Shown here: positions 16,325-19,423 of the stretch, piece by piece | Layout of the letters: each line of letters starts with the position of its first letter | Numbering within the stretch: position 1 is the first letter of the stretch | Assembly (NCBI GenBank): GCA_012961925.1 | Contig: DTYK01000097.1 | Coordinates: 1 to 19,423, forward strand | Source of the DNA: Candidatus Latescibacterota bacterium | GTDB lineage: Bacteria > Latescibacterota > MVCY01 > DTYK01 | Direction of reading: 5' to 3' | DNA length: 19,423 nt | Position numbers and translations under genes: made by a program | The notes under the pieces: generated by a model | Databases searched by the model: none | Told to the model about the DNA's origin: nothing | What the model saw: only the letters and a program-made list of their open reading frames with translations

Positions 16325-16531
16325 TTATCCCTGTCCCTTAGGACCGCATCCTCTACCCACCGCCTTCATCCTCCCTATTCTGCGTATGAAGATGATCACT
16401 AAGGCACCAAAGGCAAAATACTGGATGAACTTAAAGATATCCCCCTTCCATCCCAACACAGTTGGCCATAGTGCAAAAATAGATAATATAATCAACACGT
16501 CCTCAACCAGTACGAAGGTCTTTATCCTCAT
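16325..16531 (-). CDS. Small two-TM membrane protein, unknown function
   Basis: The 68-residue protein has two hydrophobic segments, about 5-27 (FVLVEDVLIILSIFALWPTVLG) and 33-50 (FKFIQYFAFGALVIIFI), and a basic C-terminal tail (RRIGRMKAVGRG), giving a hairpin with both ends in the cytoplasm. I do not recognise a family. It is probably real because it fills the space between the DUF6785-like transporter gene (28 bases upstream) and the TPR gene (6 bases downstream) in the same direction, and its ATG is preceded by AAAGGA. It could be a small subunit of the neighbouring transporter, by inference from position. Confidence 0.7.
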   Translation of the reverse strand: MRIKTFVLVEDVLIILSIFALWPTVLGWKGDIFKFIQYFAFGALVIIFIRRIGRMKAVGRGCGPKGQG

Positions 16532-16559
16532 AGTTCCTTTTGTCCTAATTTACTGTTCT

Positions 16560-18530
16560 TCACCAGCCGCTGATCTCATGCCCCTCTCCGAAGAACCATC
16601 CCCAGTCCACAAAGTTGGCAATCCCGGCTGCTATGAAGTGTCCCAGCATAAGACCGAAGAAGAAGGGAAGGGTCTTCCTATACAACACAACCCCACCTAA
16701 CCTCGTTACGATAGATTTTATGGCCCAGGCAAGGAATATAGAAAATGCAGTATGCGAGATCGGGAGAGTCCCGGCCACGGCGTATCCAAGCGGATGGATC
16801 GGCCACCAGATGAACCTGTACCTCATAAAAGTTAGGGCAGCCATCACGACCCCACCTATCCCCAAAAACGTCAGTCTCTTGAGATCAGGTCCAAATGGAT
16901 TTAGCATCTTACTAACAACACTCTCAAAGGGAATTGTGGCTCCAGCCCTAAAAATGAATCTCCCATAGTTATAGGCACCATGTTTATACCCTAACGAGAG
17001 GGTATACCAGATGGAAACAAACATACTGACCACCAATGCAATGCATATCGCAAGAAGGACAGACCTTTTCTTTAACTTCACGACATCTGCGAATTTGGCT
17101 GCATGGGCAGCAGCGGACACAAAATGGGCCTTTATCTCAACTATGACGGTATAGGAAAGCGCCAGCGCAGTCATACTGGCCGGCGAGATAGCTGAGCTCC
17201 CGAGGGCGTAGGTTGTGGTGACCTGGGGGATTTGGGGAGCCCTCAGGTAGACCAACCCACCCTCCACCACCATCCTGGCTATACCGATATAGAAGATCAA
17301 TGCAATCGGCACAAACAGTGCCAGCACCTTTGGTTCCATTCCTGCCCTGTATAGCCAGGCGAAGATATACATCATGCCGAAGATCAGCCCAAAGACAGCC
17401 GTCCTATAAGAGAGAAGTTCCCCTGAGTCATCGATATCACAATCTCTTTTGAAGGCCTTTCGGAAGACATCCCTGAGGTGACTCCTGGCCATCCACAGAC
17501 TCCACACCACCATAAAGATTATCGCCCCCACTCCCTGCCAGCCGAGTGGAGGGTGGCTGGAACAATAAGTGTCAGCAGAACCGAGGCTATAACCTATCCT
17601 GGTATAGATACCGACCTGTATAATCCCCAGAAGATAGAAGAACCAGACACCGTATAAGACGTCAAGATTTACCAGGTAGGCCAGACCAAGTATCGGGAAC
17701 CAGAGTTTCAGCACGATGCCGGGAAACCCTCTGCCGAGGACGATCCCTGAGGCAGGGCCGATCACTACCCCTGCCCCAGAGAGCGGGATGCCAGGAAAGA
17801 GAGGATTAAACCAGTGGGCGATCATCCATCCGATCACGAAGACAGGGATAGCAAAACCAATCCAGAAGAGGCGGTTTCTCATGAGGGCAGGAACTAATGA
17901 TTTCTTATCCGAGCCCTCCATCATCTGCAGAGGAACCTGCGTGAGCGGAAAGATCAGCCTCTCCTTCTCGACCCACTGTTTTCGTAAGATGACTATTATG
18001 CAGAACAGGACAAAGAACAAGACGGCAACAAAACTAAGCCACCAGAAGAGTGGGACAAACCAGGCCGACCATGGGATTTTCTCCCCTTCTGGCAGCCCCT
18101 CAAAAAACCAAGCCATAGCACCTGTTTCATTACTGGGCACAATCCAATTTGGTATATATTTATGGAGGTATTCCGCCCAGTGGTTTTCTGGCGTGGCCCA
18201 ATAGTAAGGAGCTGCTATTGTAGCTATCAGGTGGCCAGTAAGACCATAAGTGGGAATAGACGCCCCCACCAGACCCATTATGAAGATGATGATCAGTTCT
18301 GATGGAGTGAACGCCCACTTTCGGCTCATCAGTTTCAAGGCCGGATTTAAAGCCACAACGATGAGAAAGAACAAAAAAACTACTGCCAACGGCATATAGT
18401 CGTCGGTTATCAATGAAGAGTGTAACCTATAGATTGAGAAGGGACCCCAGATATTGACGATAACCGCTATCAAGATCCCTATCGCGAGTGAACGAAAGGT
18501 TAAAGCCTTACGCTCCGCTCCATTAGTCAC
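16560..18530 (-). CDS. DUF6785/OPT-like polytopic membrane protein
   Basis: This is a 656-residue membrane protein with roughly 14 hydrophobic segments. It resembles the DUF6784/DUF6785 family, which I regard as distant OPT-like transporters. Features include RKWAFTPSELIIIFIMG near the start, EKERLIFPLTQVPLQMM (the counterpart of the OPT LPFP region) near residue 190, VEGGLVYLRAPQIPQ near residue 420, HPLGYAVAGTLPISH in the C-terminal third, and a closing KTLPFFFGLMLGHFIAAG. The substrate is unknown. A longer frame from GTG at 18563 exists, but the GTG at 18530 is preceded by GGAGGAGGG at good spacing and gives a start right before the first cytoplasmic helix. It is the first gene of the nine-gene block, 59 bases after tRNA-Val, and pairs with the OPT-like gene at 8915-10930. 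Confidence 0.82.
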   Translation of the reverse strand: MTNGAERKALTFRSLAIGILIAVIVNIWGPFSIYRLHSSLITDDYMPLAVVFLFFLIVVALNPALKLMSRKWAFTPSELIIIFIMGLVGASIPTYGLTGHLIATIAAPYYWATPENHWAEYLHKYIPNWIVPSNETGAMAWFFEGLPEGEKIPWSAWFVPLFWWLSFVAVLFFVLFCIIVILRKQWVEKERLIFPLTQVPLQMMEGSDKKSLVPALMRNRLFWIGFAIPVFVIGWMIAHWFNPLFPGIPLSGAGVVIGPASGIVLGRGFPGIVLKLWFPILGLAYLVNLDVLYGVWFFYLLGIIQVGIYTRIGYSLGSADTYCSSHPPLGWQGVGAIIFMVVWSLWMARSHLRDVFRKAFKRDCDIDDSGELLSYRTAVFGLIFGMMYIFAWLYRAGMEPKVLALFVPIALIFYIGIARMVVEGGLVYLRAPQIPQVTTTYALGSSAISPASMTALALSYTVIVEIKAHFVSAAAHAAKFADVVKLKKRSVLLAICIALVVSMFVSIWYTLSLGYKHGAYNYGRFIFRAGATIPFESVVSKMLNPFGPDLKRLTFLGIGGVVMAALTFMRYRFIWWPIHPLGYAVAGTLPISHTAFSIFLAWAIKSIVTRLGGVVLYRKTLPFFFGLMLGHFIAAGIANFVDWGWFFGEGHEISGW

Positions 18531-18535
18531 GAACA

Positions 18536-18544
18536 CCCTCCTCC
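18536..18544 (-). promoter_or_regulatory. Ribosome binding site deciding the DUF6785-like gene start
   Basis: GGAGGAGGG on the minus strand lies 5 bases before GTG 18530-18528. The upstream GTG at 18563 has no comparable site, so the shorter protein is favoured. Confidence 0.6.
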
Positions 18545-18589
18545 ACACAGAAATATCCCCCACCCATCTTGCTCAGTAGCCCAATGAAA

Positions 18590-18666
18590 TGGTGGGCGAT
18601 ACTGGATTCGAACCAGTGACCCCCTGCTTGTAAGGCAGGTACTCTACACCCCTGAGCTAATCGCCC
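18590..18666 (-). tRNA. tRNA-Val (anticodon TAC), CCA encoded
   Basis: The cloverleaf has acceptor stem GGGCGAT (18660-18666) paired with ATCGCCC (18594-18600), discriminator A, anticodon loop CTTACAA (anticodon TAC, reads GTA/GTN) and T-loop GTTCGAATCC. Bases 18590-18592 give an encoded CCA end, unlike the Tyr and Thr tRNAs at the other end of the window. It lies 47 bases after the DUF3098-like gene and 59 bases before the DUF6785-like gene, on the same strand. It is probably processed from the same primary transcript. Confidence 0.95.
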
Positions 18667-18675
18667 AGCCTCTTG

Positions 18676-18711
18676 AAAGGACAAGAATCAGCACATCAAG
18701 ATTCGAGGCCT
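18676..18711 (-). repeat. Nested inverted repeats between the DUF3098-like gene and tRNA-Val
   Basis: On the minus strand GCCTCGAATC is followed after 10 bases by GATTC, and 12 bases later by GAGGC. The inner GAATC/GATTC and outer GCCTC/GAGGC arms could fold into a small structure just upstream of the tRNA. There is no T run, so it is not an intrinsic terminator. It may help tRNA processing, or be chance. Confidence 0.3.
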
Positions 18712-18713
18712 CT

Positions 18714-18947
18714 CTACACTTCACCCCCAGTCCTCATCTTTTTCTCCGGTGTCTCCCGACCCCTGTTCTCTCTATCTGCCCGAATAAGGATCGCTATCGG
18801 GATCAGTACACAATAGCCAATGAACAGAAGGATCGGTGCCAGCGTCAAGGAGAGAAGCCCCTCGGCAGGAGGTATGGATAGAAAGATATATCCGATTACG
18901 ATTACCCCCAGCCCGATGACGAAAAGGGTCCAGTTCCTCCTCCCCAT
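18714..18947 (-). CDS. Small DUF3098-like membrane protein
   Basis: The 77-residue protein (from the ATG at 18947) begins MGRRNWTLFVIGLG. It has TM1 at about 6-24, a short extracytoplasmic loop containing PPAEGLLSLTLAP, TM2 at about 36-54, and a charged cytoplasmic tail (RADRENRGRETPEKKMRTGG). The NWxLFVIGLGVIVIGY...APILLFIGY layout resembles DUF3098 proteins, whose function is unknown. The reading frame extends upstream to a GTG at 19001, but that codon lies inside the promoter at 18992-19020 and cannot be used. An ATG at 18980 would be almost leaderless. The 18947 start fits the family best, although its ribosome binding site is weak. It is the first gene of the transcript that runs through tRNA-Val into the transporter block. 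Confidence 0.7.
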   Translation of the reverse strand: MGRRNWTLFVIGLGVIVIGYIFLSIPPAEGLLSLTLAPILLFIGYCVLIPIAILIRADRENRGRETPEKKMRTGGEV

Positions 18948-18991
18948 TGACAATCTGTCTTTAAAATTACGCCTTCTCATCTCTGTATACC

Positions 18992-19020
18992 AAAATAACA
19001 CAAAGCCAGTTCTCTGTCAA
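18992..19020 (-). promoter_or_regulatory. Sigma70-type promoter of the DUF3098-like / tRNA-Val / transporter transcript
   Basis: On the minus strand a consensus -35 box TTGACA (19015-19020) and a -10 box TATTTT (18992-18997) are separated by 17 bases. The predicted transcription start is near 18985. It is the best promoter seen upstream of the nine-gene block. I saw no intrinsic terminator between it and 6033, so it may drive the whole block, although internal promoters cannot be excluded. Confidence 0.75.
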
Positions 19021-19048
19021 GGCTAAATTCCCACCGGGCCAATCTCTC

Positions 19049-19216
19049 TTACTCAAATTTCTCCGCCTCATCAATAAGCATGATCGGAATATCATCTTCT
19101 ATCCGGTAGCGGAGCTTACATGCCCAGCAGATAAGCCACGAGTTCTCCTGATCGTACTCCAGATCACCCTTGCACTTGGGACAGGCCAGGATATCAAGAA
19201 GCTCTTTATCTAACAT
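19049..19216 (-). CDS. Trm112/UPF0434 family zinc-ribbon protein
   Basis: The 55-residue protein has the family N-terminus MLDKELLDILACPKCKGDL and the closing DDIPIMLIDEA. All four cysteines of a zinc ribbon are present (C12, C15, C30, C33). Trm112-like proteins in yeast and archaea activate methyltransferases, and bacterial YcaR/UPF0434 members are little characterised. The ATG at 19216 has the perfect site AAGGAGGT 5-6 bases upstream. The frame continues upstream to 19375, but that extension has no family similarity and runs through palindromic leader DNA. It ends about 28 bases before the next promoter and is probably transcribed separately from the block downstream. Confidence 0.9.
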   Translation of the reverse strand: MLDKELLDILACPKCKGDLEYDQENSWLICWACKLRYRIEDDIPIMLIDEAEKFE

Positions 19217-19245
19217 AACAGACCTCCTTATTAACACACTCTTTG

Positions 19246-19259
19246 ACCTCATCTGAGGT
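19246..19259 (-). promoter_or_regulatory. Short palindrome before the Trm112-like gene
   Basis: ACCTC-AGAT-GAGGT on the minus strand can form a 5-bp hairpin ending about 20 bases before the ribosome binding site. It could be an operator half-site pair or a leader hairpin. No function can be assigned. Confidence 0.25.
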
Positions 19260-19280
19260 TCGGGGTAACGAAAAACAGCT

Positions 19281-19347
19281 GAGCGTACGCTCGAGCCAAG
19301 AAGGGCTCTCCCACACATGGAGAACTTCGTTGCGGGAGAGGGCTTCT
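19281..19347. repeat. Inverted repeats in the leader of the Trm112-like gene
   Basis: A perfect 12-base palindrome GAGCGTACGCTC (19281-19292) lies next to a longer inverted repeat. AGAAGGGCTCTCCC (19299-19312) faces GGGAGAGGGCTTCT (19334-19347), 12 of 14 positions pairing. A further 6-base pair GCGGGA/TCCCGC links 19332-19337 with 19362-19367. On the minus strand the first palindrome is followed after 5 bases by TTTTT (19271-19275), so a weak terminator or a structured 5' leader is possible. No gene is supported in 19217-19423. Confidence 0.35.
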
Positions 19348-19423
19348 GTCCTCGACACTTATCCCGCCATGACATAAAAATTCCAACGGCTACATCCCTA
19401 CAACTCAGCCCAGGCTTCTCTAA

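Noticed and set aside
18948..19001. Upstream start of the DUF3098-like protein at GTG 19001
   Set aside because: The codon lies within the -10/spacer region of a consensus promoter, so it would not be transcribed.
19217..19375. N-terminal extension of the Trm112-like frame to 19375
   Set aside because: The extension has no family match and crosses palindromic leader DNA, while the ATG at 19216 has an ideal ribosome binding site and gives the usual protein length.
1..19423. CRISPR arrays, insertion sequences, prophage or integrase genes near the tRNAs
   Set aside because: I saw no regularly spaced repeats, transposase or integrase motifs, nor duplicated tRNA 3' ends that would mark an attachment site.

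Overview
The window is bacterial chromosome, about half G+C, with every supported gene on the minus strand. Evidence for a bacterium is D-Ala-D-Ala ligase (peptidoglycan), IspF (MEP isoprenoid pathway), a RarA ATPase, sigma70-type promoters and Shine-Dalgarno sites. TTG and GTG starts are frequent. The lineage cannot be fixed from sequence alone. The OPT-like/DUF6785-like membrane proteins and the giant M28-like/FtsX fusion resemble proteins I associate with poorly cultured phyla (Poribacteria, Armatimonadota, Planctomycetota-like genomes), but this is a weak impression.

Layout, read in the direction of transcription (high to low coordinates). (1) A small Trm112/UPF0434-like zinc-ribbon protein lies at 19049-19216, behind a leader region rich in inverted repeats. 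(2) A clear promoter (TTGACA-17-TATTTT, 18992-19020) starts a transcript that carries a small DUF3098-like membrane protein, then tRNA-Val(TAC), then nine closely packed genes with no visible terminator between them. These are a DUF6785-like transporter, a 2-TM small protein, a membrane-anchored TPR protein, a 1557-aa M28-like/FtsX fusion, a second OPT-like transporter, a duplicated-domain soluble protein, a PqqD-like (RRE-type) protein, a minimal FtsX-type permease and a MacB/LolD-type ABC ATPase. (3) A 250-base gap holds a REP/MITE-like degenerate palindrome and a possible attenuator. (4) A housekeeping cluster follows: rarA, ispF (4-base GTGA overlap), ddl, an M42 aminopeptidase and cysS. 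(5) A strong promoter with an AT-rich upstream stretch drives tRNA-Thr(TGT), tRNA-Tyr(GTA) and tRNA-Gly, the last cut by the window edge. This is the tRNA order that precedes tuf in many bacteria.

The nine-gene block at 6033-18530 is the part most likely to be an undescribed system. It combines a cytoplasmic ABC motor, two unequal FtsX-type permeases (one minimal, one fused to a degenerate extracytoplasmic M28 fold), two OPT-superfamily-like permeases, an extracytoplasmic TPR scaffold and a peptide-binding-type PqqD domain without a radical SAM partner. My inference is an envelope machine that handles peptides or a peptide-derived ligand. The sequence does not show its substrate or direction.
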